Shown here one piece after another: positions 37,090 through 45,931 of a stretch of 64,000 nt of DNA. Each line of letters starts with the position of its first letter. Position 1 is the stretch's first letter. The stretch is from Zoogloea sp. (lineage in GTDB: Bacteria > Pseudomonadota > Gammaproteobacteria > Burkholderiales > Rhodocyclaceae): positions 1-64,000 of the forward strand of contig NZ_JAQVCN010000004.1 of assembly GCF_028689785.1 (NCBI RefSeq), in the 5' to 3' direction. The notes below the pieces were generated by a model. That model had not been told where the DNA came from and searched no databases. It worked only from the letters and a program-made list of their open reading frames with translations. Made by a program: the position numbers and the translations under genes.

Positions 37090-38259
37090 ATGTCCGCAGG
37101 CCTCAGCCCCCACCACGCCCTCTCCCTCTCTGCCCGGGTCAGCGATCTGCACCCGTCGCCGATCCGGGAGATCCTGGCGGTAGTGGAACGGCCCGGCATG
37201 ATCTCCTTTGCCGGCGGGCTTCCGGCCGCCGAGACCTTTCCGACGCTGGGTCTGGAGGCGCCCGACAGCGCCCTGCAGTACGGTGCCAGCGAGGGCGACA
37301 CGGCTCTGCGCACACGCATCGCCGAGGAACTCGCAGCCCTGGGCATGGACAGTGCGCCAGAGCGGGTGATGGTGCTGTCCGGCTCCCAGCAGGGCATCGA
37401 TCTGGTGGGCAAGCTGTTCATCGATGCAGGCACGCCGGTGGCAGTGGAATCACCCACCTATCTGGCCGCCCTGCAAGTGTTCCGCTTCTTTGGTGCGCGC
37501 TTTTTGCCCTTCACCCCCGAGACTCTGCCCGGACAGGGCTTCGGCCCCACCCGGCCGGCCTTCGCCTACGCCATTCCCACCTTCCAGAACCCCACCGGGC
37601 GCTGCTACACCGCCGCCGAGCGGGACACCCTGGCCGAAGCCTGCGACGGCGCCGGTGTGCCCCTGTTCGAGGACGACCCCTATCGCGACCTGGTGTACGA
37701 CACCTGCGCCCGCCGCCCGGTGGTGGCGGGCATGAAGCGCAGCCCGTGGATCTACCAGGGCTCTTTCTCCAAGAGCCTGGCGCCAGGGCTGCGCCTGGGC
37801 TTCCTGAGCGCCTCGGCGGAGCTCTTTCCCTACCTGGTGCGGCTCAAGCAGGCGGCCGACCTGCACAGCAACCGTCTCAGCCAGTGGCTGGTGCTGCAGC
37901 AGCTTGAGTCGGCCGAACGGCCGGCACGCATGGCTCGGCTGGTGGACTTCTACCGCCACAAGCGGGATCTGTTTGCAGCCGCGCTGCAGCGTCACTTCGG
38001 TGCGCTGGCCAGCTGGGAGACGCCGGCCGGCGGGCTGTTCTTCTGGGTCCGACTGCACAAGCCCACCGACACCCGGACCCTGCTGTCAGAAGCCATCGCG
38101 GCGGGGGTGGCCTTCATGCCCGGAGAGGCCTTCTACCCGGACGACCCGGCCGCCAGCGGCACCCTGCGACTCAACTTCAGCCACGCCAGCGAGGCCGACA
38201 TCGATCGGGGCCTGGCCACCCTGGCCGAGCTCTGTGCCCGCCGCATGGCCATGGGCTGA
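37090..38259 (+). CDS. PLP-dependent class I/II aminotransferase (2-aminoadipate/MocR-like)
   Basis: 389 residues. Fold-type I features: substrate-side ISFAGGLPAAETFP, LQYGASEGDTALR, the NPTGR motif in PTFQNPTGRCY, the Asp in LFEDDPYRDL, and the PLP lysine in YQGSFSKSLAPGLRLGF. It resembles 2-aminoadipate and aromatic/branched aminotransferases without a GntR domain. A MarR regulator is divergent, with paired operators between. Amino-acid substrate unknown. A CAGGAG ribosome site precedes the ATG. Confidence 0.9.
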   Translation: MSAGLSPHHALSLSARVSDLHPSPIREILAVVERPGMISFAGGLPAAETFPTLGLEAPDSALQYGASEGDTALRTRIAEELAALGMDSAPERVMVLSGSQQGIDLVGKLFIDAGTPVAVESPTYLAALQVFRFFGARFLPFTPETLPGQGFGPTRPAFAYAIPTFQNPTGRCYTAAERDTLAEACDGAGVPLFEDDPYRDLVYDTCARRPVVAGMKRSPWIYQGSFSKSLAPGLRLGFLSASAELFPYLVRLKQAADLHSNRLSQWLVLQQLESAERPARMARLVDFYRHKRDLFAAALQRHFGALASWETPAGGLFFWVRLHKPTDTRTLLSEAIAAGVAFMPGEAFYPDDPAASGTLRLNFSHASEADIDRGLATLAELCARRMAMG

Positions 38260-38281
38260 GCTGCCGCTGCATCACGACTGA

Positions 38282-38719
38282 CTAGGGGGGCGGCAGGTCA
38301 ATGCCCCTGGCCCCCAGCCACGCCCGGTCAAGCGTCCACTGGACGCCCTTGATGCCGGGCTGGGCTTCGACAATGGCTCGTGCTTCGGACTGACGGGCGG
38401 CGAGGGTCTGCTGAGCCTCCACGAAGGCCGGGTTGTTGGCATTGCTCACATCGATGTCGGGGTAGAGCGCAGCGATCACACGGCGCGCCGGCACATCGAA
38501 GTTGCGCGGCGTGCCCATCACCGCCATGCCGTCCTCCTGAACGCGCAGTACCCGGAAGGGGTAGGGGTAGGCTTTCAGCGCGGGGCTGGCGGTAGCCTCA
38601 AGGACGGCATTGAGCGCCCGCGCCCGGGAATCTGGCCGTGTGATGGCCCAGTCGGCGACGAACACCAGGGCCACGGCCACCAGAATCCACTGCCAGGTCT
38701 TGATCTGCTTGAAGCTCAT
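38282..38719 (-). CDS. Hypothetical membrane-anchored protein
   Basis: 145 residues. One N-terminal hydrophobic helix (WQWILVAVALVFVADWAI) anchors or exports it. The rest is soluble with FRVLRVQEDGMAVMGTPRNFDVPARRVIAALYPDID around residues 55-90. No known motif. Its ATG overlaps the stop of the upstream aspartic-protease-like gene (ATGA), so the two form an envelope pair. Confidence 0.75.
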   Translation of the reverse strand: MSFKQIKTWQWILVAVALVFVADWAITRPDSRARALNAVLEATASPALKAYPYPFRVLRVQEDGMAVMGTPRNFDVPARRVIAALYPDIDVSNANNPAFVEAQQTLAARQSEARAIVEAQPGIKGVQWTLDRAWLGARGIDLPPP

Positions 38720-39771
38720 GGGCGGTCACGCTCGGATAAGGGAGAGGAAGCGGGGGTGGACTCGCGAAACCACACCCGCGCCGAGAAGGGATCGACGACA
38801 AGCACCCCACCAACAAAGAAGGATGCCCCCAGCTGGGCCGCCGGCTGCGGCCAGGTACCAATACCGCCGCACACCCGCGCCGCGGGCGGCGTGCGCTTGA
38901 CGAACAGGGTCACCCCAGGCTCGCGGCGCACCACCCGGCCCGACGTTCCGACCAAGCCCAACGCGCTCCCCGGGGGCAGCTGCCAGGCATCCACCGTCTC
39001 AGTCACCCCGGGCTGGCAGGTAGTGAGCTGCAGGGCGATCTCCGGCCGCGGCTGGAGACGGACGCCAGCCTTCAGCAGGGCGTCAAAGAGCGCCACATTG
39101 ATATTCACCGACAGAGGTTGGGCGCTGTCATCGTACCCGGTATCGAGCTGGGCCACCGCCTCTACCGGGCCGATACGCACCGGCACCGCCGGTACGTTGG
39201 GGCAGGCCGGGCTGCCTGCCCGGGGGCAGGTGAGCCGGTCTGGACCTTCGGCGTAATAGTCCCGGGTACTGAGGGCCGCAAAGCCCTCCTCACGCAGGGC
39301 TTCATCGGAACAGAAGCGCCCCCGCCCAGCCCTGTGGAGGCGCCCTTGCGGGTAATCCACGGTGTAGATGTGGGCGGCCAGGAAGTCGGTACCGATGATG
39401 CCCGCCTGGGGCACGCTGCCGCTCAGGCCGGATGCGCCCCCCGCCGGCAGACGCACCCGGCCCCAGCTGCCGAAGAAGTTGAAGTCGGCATAGGTATCGG
39501 TCAGCCCCGGCAATGGACGCGGCTTGAGCGGGCCGAAAAAGGCTTCGGGCACCACGGTACTGAAGGTGGCACCAAAATCCAGCACGAAATAGCCCTGTCG
39601 CCCGGCGAGGGTCACCAGGGCGTAGGGCATCTGGCTGGAGACCACCAGGGGCTGGGCCTCGCCGAAACACGATGGCAGTACATCGGCAGCGGTGGCTGCA
39701 ACAGACCCCGTCAGCACAGCAAACCCAGCAAGCCCCTCCAGGCCACGCCGAAACGCCCGTTTGATCTTCAT
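38716..39771 (-). CDS. Exported retropepsin-like aspartic protease-fold protein
   Basis: 351 residues from ATG 39771. A signal peptide (to about residue 30) is followed by two pepsin/retropepsin-like halves. The first active-site-like loop is VLDFGATFST where DTGA(S/T) is expected, with IIGTDFLAA behind it; the second is AQLDTGYDDS. Cysteines are frequent, suggesting periplasmic disulfides. The DFG variant makes proteolytic activity uncertain. It is coupled to the small protein at 38282 and diverges from the TonB receptor gene. Confidence 0.6.
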   Translation of the reverse strand: MKIKRAFRRGLEGLAGFAVLTGSVAATAADVLPSCFGEAQPLVVSSQMPYALVTLAGRQGYFVLDFGATFSTVVPEAFFGPLKPRPLPGLTDTYADFNFFGSWGRVRLPAGGASGLSGSVPQAGIIGTDFLAAHIYTVDYPQGRLHRAGRGRFCSDEALREEGFAALSTRDYYAEGPDRLTCPRAGSPACPNVPAVPVRIGPVEAVAQLDTGYDDSAQPLSVNINVALFDALLKAGVRLQPRPEIALQLTTCQPGVTETVDAWQLPPGSALGLVGTSGRVVRREPGVTLFVKRTPPAARVCGGIGTWPQPAAQLGASFFVGGVLVVDPFSARVWFRESTPASSPLSERDRP

Positions 39772-39867
39772 TTCATACCCGGATAAGATTTGAGGGCTTA
39801 TTGTCACATTTTGTTTCTATACACCCTCAGCTCTCCCGAAGGCCTGCTCCAGGCCGTGATCGCAAGG

Positions 39868-41922
39868 ATGAAGACCCCTCGTATCGCCTCAGTCCTGCTG
39901 CTGGCACCCACCCTCGCCGCGGCGGAAACCCCGCCCCGGGACGGCCTCCCCCTTGAGAGTCTGCCCCTGGCCGGCTTTGTGGAAGTCACCAGTCTGGAGC
40001 AGCTGGGTAACCTGGTGGTGACGGACACCAAGCTGGAGCAGTCGGCGGATACGGTGACCCAGCGCATTGTCGTCCTGCGCAGCGAGGAAATCGAGCATAT
40101 CCCCAGCCCCAACCGCAATCTGGCCGAACTGCTGCGTCACACTTCTGGGCAGTTCGTTAACGTACTGTCACGCAATGATGCCAACTGGGGGTCGTATGCC
40201 GGGCTGGGCCCCAAATACAACAGCTACCTGCTCGACGGCCTGCCCATCGACGCCTTTGTAGACGCCATGAGCCTGGACAGTGCCGCCATCGAGCGCGTCG
40301 AGGTACACAAGGGGCCAGCCTCGGTGCTGTATTCCAACTACCTGTCGATGGACTTCGTAGGCAACCAGACGCCCCTCGCCGGCACCACCAACTTCGTCCT
40401 CAAGAACCGCATCGACACCCCGCTGACCCGCTTCAGTGCCGGTGCGGGCAGCTGGGGCAGCTACCGTGGCAGCGCCTATACCCAGAGCAATGCCGGACAG
40501 CTTGGCTACATCCTCAGCGCCGGCCACGAGCGCGCCGACTACACCCCCTACGGCATGCCCGGCTCCTGGCTGCAAACCACCCAGTCACCGCACTACGAGA
40601 AGGACAAGTTCTTCCTCAAACTCAACTACGCCCTCGACCGCCCGGACCACACCTTGTCCGTGTTCTACCAGCGCACCTTCCACCAGGGCAACATGGGCCG
40701 CCCCAACCGGGATTTCGAGCACCACTACGACACCCTCAACTTCGCCTACAACAACGCCTTCGCCACCGACTGGCACCTCCAGTTCAAATACGGCGAACGG
40801 CGCTACGACCGAAACTTTGCCAACGACGACTACCCGACCAGCCTGGCCCTGGTGAACCGCGAGAACACCCGCCAGACCATCCGCCCCGCCGACCTGACCC
40901 TCAGCCACCGCCACGGGCAGGGCGCAGCACTACTGACCCTCGGGGTGGACGCCCAATGGGTCGATTACGAAACCGACGTGCGCAGCCCGGCCGGGGGTGT
41001 ATCGGCCGAGAACCGCGCCCAGGCCCGCTCCACCGGCTATTTCATCCAAGAGAAGGTCCAGCTCGATCAGTGGATCCTGCGCGGCGGCCTCCGGCGCAAC
41101 ACCCTCCAGCACGACTACGCACGCCTCGGCGGCAACACCCCGGCCACCAGCGCCGCCAGCTGGAGCAAGAACCTGTGGAGCCTGGGCACCCGCTACAAGC
41201 TGTCCCCCGGGCTGGCCTTCTACGCCAATGCCGGCTCCAGTTTCATGGCCCCGGTGGCCAAGCAGATCGGCGGCACCATCTCGTCAACGAACATCAGCGG
41301 GGAGCTGCCCAACCCCGGCCTCAAACCGGAGAGCGGCATCGGCCGCGACCTGGGCATGGCCTGGCAGCCGAGCCGGGAGCTGGCCATCGACCTGCGCGGC
41401 TTTCTCAACACCCTCGGCGACGCCATCGTCACCAACATCATCAGCGCCACCCCCTCTCAGGTCCGCTCCGAAAACGCCGGCAGCGCCCGGGCCCTGGGCT
41501 TCGAGCTGGATGCACGCTACAACCCCTCGACCACGCTCAGCCTGTTCGCCAACCTGACCCGCACCCACACCCGGGTCAAAGACCCGAGCAATGTCGACCA
41601 CAACGGCACCGAGATTCCCTTCGCGCCGGCCGAACTGGCCAATGCCGGCGTGTCCCTGCGCCTGCCCGGCGACCTCCACGCAGTGGCCTACTACCACTGG
41701 GTCGGGCGCTACTACGACAGCACCTCCCGCGCCGGCAGGCAGGGCTTCGGCCACTTCGGGCTGGTCAACGCCCGGCTGTACAAGGATCTGGTCCACAATA
41801 CCCGGCATGAGGTCCGCCTGACCCTGGATCTGAACAACCTCACCGACCGGCAATACCGCATGCCCTTCGATTTTCGCGATCCGGGCCTCAACGCCTTCGT
41901 TGGCGTGGACATCCGCTACTGA
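39868..41922 (+). CDS. TonB-dependent outer-membrane receptor
   Basis: 684 residues from ATG 39868 with GCAAGG upstream. Signal peptide to about 20, then a short TonB-box-like segment LEQLGNLVVTDTKLEQSADTV, a plug domain (VLRSEEIEHIPSPNRNLAELLRHTSG, YLLDGLPIDAF, IERVEVHKGPASVLY) and a 22-strand barrel ending in FVGVDIRY with terminal aromatic. The LEQLxNLxVT opening is typical of receptors found beside YfiR-type proteins and sensor kinases. The substrate is not predictable. It is first gene of the 39868-49544 operon; yfiR starts 22 bp after its stop. Confidence 0.9.
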   Translation: MKTPRIASVLLLAPTLAAAETPPRDGLPLESLPLAGFVEVTSLEQLGNLVVTDTKLEQSADTVTQRIVVLRSEEIEHIPSPNRNLAELLRHTSGQFVNVLSRNDANWGSYAGLGPKYNSYLLDGLPIDAFVDAMSLDSAAIERVEVHKGPASVLYSNYLSMDFVGNQTPLAGTTNFVLKNRIDTPLTRFSAGAGSWGSYRGSAYTQSNAGQLGYILSAGHERADYTPYGMPGSWLQTTQSPHYEKDKFFLKLNYALDRPDHTLSVFYQRTFHQGNMGRPNRDFEHHYDTLNFAYNNAFATDWHLQFKYGERRYDRNFANDDYPTSLALVNRENTRQTIRPADLTLSHRHGQGAALLTLGVDAQWVDYETDVRSPAGGVSAENRAQARSTGYFIQEKVQLDQWILRGGLRRNTLQHDYARLGGNTPATSAASWSKNLWSLGTRYKLSPGLAFYANAGSSFMAPVAKQIGGTISSTNISGELPNPGLKPESGIGRDLGMAWQPSRELAIDLRGFLNTLGDAIVTNIISATPSQVRSENAGSARALGFELDARYNPSTTLSLFANLTRTHTRVKDPSNVDHNGTEIPFAPAELANAGVSLRLPGDLHAVAYYHWVGRYYDSTSRAGRQGFGHFGLVNARLYKDLVHNTRHEVRLTLDLNNLTDRQYRMPFDFRDPGLNAFVGVDIRY

Positions 41923-41944
41923 GCGGCCCCATGCCCCCGCACCG

Positions 41945-42493
41945 ATGAAGCGCCGTGCCCCGCGCCTGCGCCCCCCCCTCCTGCGCGGCCTGCTCCAGTG
42001 CGGGCTCGCCGCACTGGCCGCAGTCGGCCCGACGCCGGCCCAGGCCACTTCAGGCGAACTCGAAGCCAAGATCAAGGCCGCCTACGTCTTCCACATCATC
42101 AAGTTCGTCGACTGGCCAAGCCTGCCCACCGACGCTCTGCACTTGTGCGTGGCCGGCAACGACGGTGTCACTCTGCTGCTTGCCGACCTGGCCGGCAAGC
42201 AGGTCAAGGAGCGCCCCCTCAAGATCGACAGCGACGGCAGCTTTGAACCGGCCCAGTGCCAGGTGCTCTACGTGGGCCGCCCCGAACGACGCTGGCCCGA
42301 GCTGCAGGCTCGCCTGCGCGGTCAGGCCGTGCTGACGGTCAGCGATCAGGACGGCTTTGCCCGCGGCGGCGGCATCGTCGGGCTCTACCCGGAGGGCGGC
42401 AAGATCAAGCTCGAGATCAACCCCGATGCGGCCCGCAGTGCCAACCTGCGGATCAGCGCCAAGCTCCTGGAGCTGGCGCGCACCGTGCCCTGA
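41945..42493 (+). CDS. YfiR-family (DUF4154) periplasmic protein
   Basis: 182 residues from ATG 41945. Signal peptide to about residue 33, then the YfiR/HmsC signature LEAKIKAAYVFHIIKFVDWP, VLYVGRPERRWPEL and the ending KIKLEINPDAARSANLRISAKLLELARTV. In Pseudomonas YfiR restrains the diguanylate cyclase YfiN by binding its periplasmic domain; here the neighbour with an equivalent periplasmic domain is a hybrid kinase. The TonB receptor lies before it. Control of that kinase in the periplasm is inferred. Confidence 0.9.
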   Translation: MKRRAPRLRPPLLRGLLQCGLAALAAVGPTPAQATSGELEAKIKAAYVFHIIKFVDWPSLPTDALHLCVAGNDGVTLLLADLAGKQVKERPLKIDSDGSFEPAQCQVLYVGRPERRWPELQARLRGQAVLTVSDQDGFARGGGIVGLYPEGGKIKLEINPDAARSANLRISAKLLELARTVP

Positions 42494-42511
42494 CCACGAA
42501 ACCCGAGGCCC

Positions 42512-45500
42512 ATGCGCGCACTCTTCGACGGCATGCAGATCAAGACCAAGCTGGTGATGATCATCGTCATCACCAGCCTCGCCGCCCTGCTACTCCAGGC
42601 CACCGGTTTCATCATCTACGAACGGATGCGCGTCAAGGACGAGCTGATACGCGACCTCTCCTCCCTCGCCCGCATCATCGCCGACCGCAGCACTGCTGCC
42701 CTGATTTTCAACGACGACAAGGTCGCCATCGAAACCCTGGGCGCCCTCAAGGTGAAGCGGCCGGTCACGGCCGCCTGCCTGTATGACGCCGATGGCAAGG
42801 TGTTTGCCCGCTACGACAGCGGAGAGGAACGGCCCTTCAGCTTTCCGCCTCTGCACGGCAACGAGAGCCGCGCCGACATCGACGACGGCTACCTGACCCT
42901 GAGCGAGCCGGTGATGGAGGGCGGCGTGCCCATCGGCACCGTTTACATCCGCGCCAGCCTGCACGAGCTGGACCTGCTGTGGCGCAATTACCTGCTCTTC
43001 GCCGGCCTGATCGCCGCGGCCACCGCGGCCCTGACCCTACTGGTGGCCACCCGTTGGCAGCGCATCATCTCCGGCCCCATCGAACGCCTGACCCGCACCA
43101 TGCAGACGATCTCCAGCAGCAAGGACTACAGCGTCCGTGCCGGTGCCGAGGACAAGGACGAGATCGGCACCCTGGTGACTGTCTTCAACGACATGCTGAC
43201 GACCATCGAGGAGCGCAACCACGCCCTGCTCACCACCAACCAGCGCCTGTCCGACAACGAAAGCCAACTCAAAGCCATCAATGAAGGCCTGGAGCAGCGG
43301 GTGGCCGAACGTACCGCCGAGCTGCAGGCCCTGTTCGACTCGGCCAGCGTCGGCATCGTGCTGCTGCGTGACGGCCTGATCGTGCGCAGCAACCGGCGCC
43401 TGGACGAGCTCTTCGGCTACGCCCCCGGTGAACAGGTCGGGCAGCCCGCCCGCATCTGGCTGGCCGACCCCGACACAGCCCTCACCGACACCCATGACGA
43501 AGGCGCCGAACGCCTGGCCCGGGGCGAAACCCTGCGCCGCGACATGCCTGTGCAGACCCGGGACGGCCACCGTTTCTGGGTGCGCCTGTCGCAGCGGGTG
43601 GTGGACCCGGCCGACCCCAGCAGCGGCATGGTCGGGGTGATCGAGGACATCACCGCCGAGCGGGACGCGCTGGAAGAGATGATCCACGCCAAGACCCTGG
43701 CGGAAGAGGCCTCGCGCATGAAATCGGACTTCCTGGCCACCATGAGCCACGAGATCCGCACCCCGATGAACGCCATCATCGGCATGCTCTACCTGGCCCT
43801 CAATGCCGAACTCAGCCCCAGCCTGCACAACTACCTGTCCAAGGCCCAGGGCGCCGCCCACTCCCTGCTCGGCATCATCAACGACATCCTCGACTTCTCG
43901 AAGATCGAGGCCGGCAAACTGGAGGTCGAGTCCATCGAATTTGGCCTCGACAGCGTGCTTGAGCAGCTCAAGGACTCCATCGGCCTGCAGGCCGAGCAGA
44001 AGGGCATCGAGTTCCTGATCCGTTACGACGTGACCCTGCCGCCGGTGCTGGTGGGCGACCCCCTGCGCCTTGGCCAGATCATGCTCAACCTGTGCAGCAA
44101 CGCCATCAAATTCACCGAGAAAGGCGAGGTGGAGCTGGCCTTCCACAGCCTGTCCAGCACCGATGATGAGCTGATGCTGCACTTCTCCGTACGCGATACA
44201 GGCATTGGCATGGCGCCGGAACTGGTCCAGCGCCTGTTCCAGAAATTCACCCAGGCCGACCAGACCACCACCCGACGCTTCGGCGGCACCGGGCTGGGCC
44301 TGGCCATCAGCAAGCACCTGGCCGAACTGATGGGCGGCCGCCTGTGGATCGAGGAATCCTACCCCGGCCGCGGCACCACAGTGTGCTGCACGGTACGCCT
44401 GCAGATCGCCCGGGACGCCCGCGCCGACCGGCACGAGCGGGTCGAACAGGCCAGCCCCCTGCTGCGGGACATCCGCATCCTGGTGGTGGACGACAACGAA
44501 GTGTCCCGCGAAATCCTCGCCGAGATGCTGCGCTTCTTCCACCTGAACGTCGCCGTCGCCTCCAACGGCGCCAGCGCCATGGGCATGCTGCAGGACACCG
44601 CCGGGCACCCCTTCGACATCGTCCTGATGGACTGGCGCATGCCCCCCATGAACGGTGACGAAGTGACCCGGCGCATCCACGCCAACCCGGCCATCCAGCC
44701 CAAGCCGAAGGTCATCATGGTCACCGCCTACGGCCGCGAGGACGTGATCCGGGCCGCCGAACAGGCCGGTGTCACCGGCTTTTTGGTCAAGCCGGTGTCC
44801 CCGTCCATCCTCCTCGACACCCTGCTCACCAGCCTGGGGCGCGGCCGGCTTTTCGAGGAGCAGGCTGGCGAAACCCTGCGCAACGGTATCTGCGACTTCC
44901 GCGGCGCCCGTCTGCTGCTGGTGGAGGACAACGAGATCAACCGCGAATTCGCCACCGAACTCCTGCTCCGCATGAACACCCAGGTAGATTGCGCCGTGAA
45001 CGGCCAGGAAGCCCTGGCCCTGGTCCAGGCCCGCAACTACGACGCCGTACTGATGGACATCCACATGCCGGTGATGGATGGCCTGGAAGCCAGCCGACGC
45101 ATCCGGGCCCTCGGCGAGCGGGCCAGCGGTGAGCGCTTCCGCAAGCTCCCGATCATCGCCATGACCGCCCTGGCCATGGCCCGGGACGAACAGCAGAGTC
45201 TGGCCGCCGGCATGAATGACCACATCACCAAGCCCGTCTCCCCCGAACGCCTGCAGACGGCCCTGGCGCGCTGGCTGCAAATCCCCGTTGCCCCGGCCAC
45301 CCCCGGCCGCCACCAGGCGGCCCTGCCCGACGACCTGCGCCGCCTCGACAGCCTGGACAGTGCCCAGGGCGTGCACCGCATCGGTGGCGACAGCGAGGCC
45401 TACCGCAAGCAGCTTCGGCGCTTCCGGACACGCTACGCCGACGCCCCCGCCCGGCTCACGGCCCTGATTGCCGAGGGCGCATTGCAGCGCGCCGAGGAGT

Positions 45501-45931
45501 ACTGCCACGCCCTCAAGGGCGTGTGTGGCAATATCGGTGCTGAAGCGCTGTTTGCCTGCATCACCGGAATCGATGCAACACTCAAGCACAGCAGCCCACC
45601 CGACGCCGAAGCCCTGACCCTGATGGGCCGCCTGCTGGAGCAGGTGATGAAGGATATCGACAGCCTGGCGACCCCTGCAGGAGCGGAGCCTGGCGCTGCG
45701 GCGCTGCTCAACGACAGTGAGATCGCCCTGCGGGTGAGCCGCCTGCAGGCGCTGCTGGAGACCGACCTCGGCGCTGCCCAGGTCACCCTGGCCGAACTGC
45801 GCAGCGGTGTCGGCGACAACCTGCTGCAGAATCTGATCCGGGACGTGGCCGAGAAGATCGATCTGTTCGAGATCGACGAAGCCCTGGCCCTGCTGAATGA
45901 CCTGAACACGCAACTGGTCGGACGAACATGA
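42512..45931 (+). CDS. Hybrid histidine kinase with CHASE8-like sensor (HAMP-PAS-HisKA-HATPase-REC-REC-HPt)
   Basis: 1139 residues. Two TM helices (about 12-35 and 152-175) flank a periplasmic domain with DLSSLARIIADRSTAALIFNDDKVAIETL, the CHASE8 type also found in YfiN. HAMP (about 175-230), coiled coil, PAS (270-390), HisKA with His413, HATPase ([20 protein letters not shown]), receivers with Asp707 and Asp849, and a C-terminal HPt with His999 (CHALKGVCGNIG). It can complete an internal phosphorelay. Its stop overlaps the start of the next gene (ATGA), the likely output. Confidence 0.92.
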   Translation: MRALFDGMQIKTKLVMIIVITSLAALLLQATGFIIYERMRVKDELIRDLSSLARIIADRSTAALIFNDDKVAIETLGALKVKRPVTAACLYDADGKVFARYDSGEERPFSFPPLHGNESRADIDDGYLTLSEPVMEGGVPIGTVYIRASLHELDLLWRNYLLFAGLIAAATAALTLLVATRWQRIISGPIERLTRTMQTISSSKDYSVRAGAEDKDEIGTLVTVFNDMLTTIEERNHALLTTNQRLSDNESQLKAINEGLEQRVAERTAELQALFDSASVGIVLLRDGLIVRSNRRLDELFGYAPGEQVGQPARIWLADPDTALTDTHDEGAERLARGETLRRDMPVQTRDGHRFWVRLSQRVVDPADPSSGMVGVIEDITAERDALEEMIHAKTLAEEASRMKSDFLATMSHEIRTPMNAIIGMLYLALNAELSPSLHNYLSKAQGAAHSLLGIINDILDFSKIEAGKLEVESIEFGLDSVLEQLKDSIGLQAEQKGIEFLIRYDVTLPPVLVGDPLRLGQIMLNLCSNAIKFTEKGEVELAFHSLSSTDDELMLHFSVRDTGIGMAPELVQRLFQKFTQADQTTTRRFGGTGLGLAISKHLAELMGGRLWIEESYPGRGTTVCCTVRLQIARDARADRHERVEQASPLLRDIRILVVDDNEVSREILAEMLRFFHLNVAVASNGASAMGMLQDTAGHPFDIVLMDWRMPPMNGDEVTRRIHANPAIQPKPKVIMVTAYGREDVIRAAEQAGVTGFLVKPVSPSILLDTLLTSLGRGRLFEEQAGETLRNGICDFRGARLLLVEDNEINREFATELLLRMNTQVDCAVNGQEALALVQARNYDAVLMDIHMPVMDGLEASRRIRALGERASGERFRKLPIIAMTALAMARDEQQSLAAGMNDHITKPVSPERLQTALARWLQIPVAPATPGRHQAALPDDLRRLDSLDSAQGVHRIGGDSEAYRKQLRRFRTRYADAPARLTALIAEGALQRAEEYCHALKGVCGNIGAEALFACITGIDATLKHSSPPDAEALTLMGRLLEQVMKDIDSLATPAGAEPGAAALLNDSEIALRVSRLQALLETDLGAAQVTLAELRSGVGDNLLQNLIRDVAEKIDLFEIDEALALLNDLNTQLVGRT

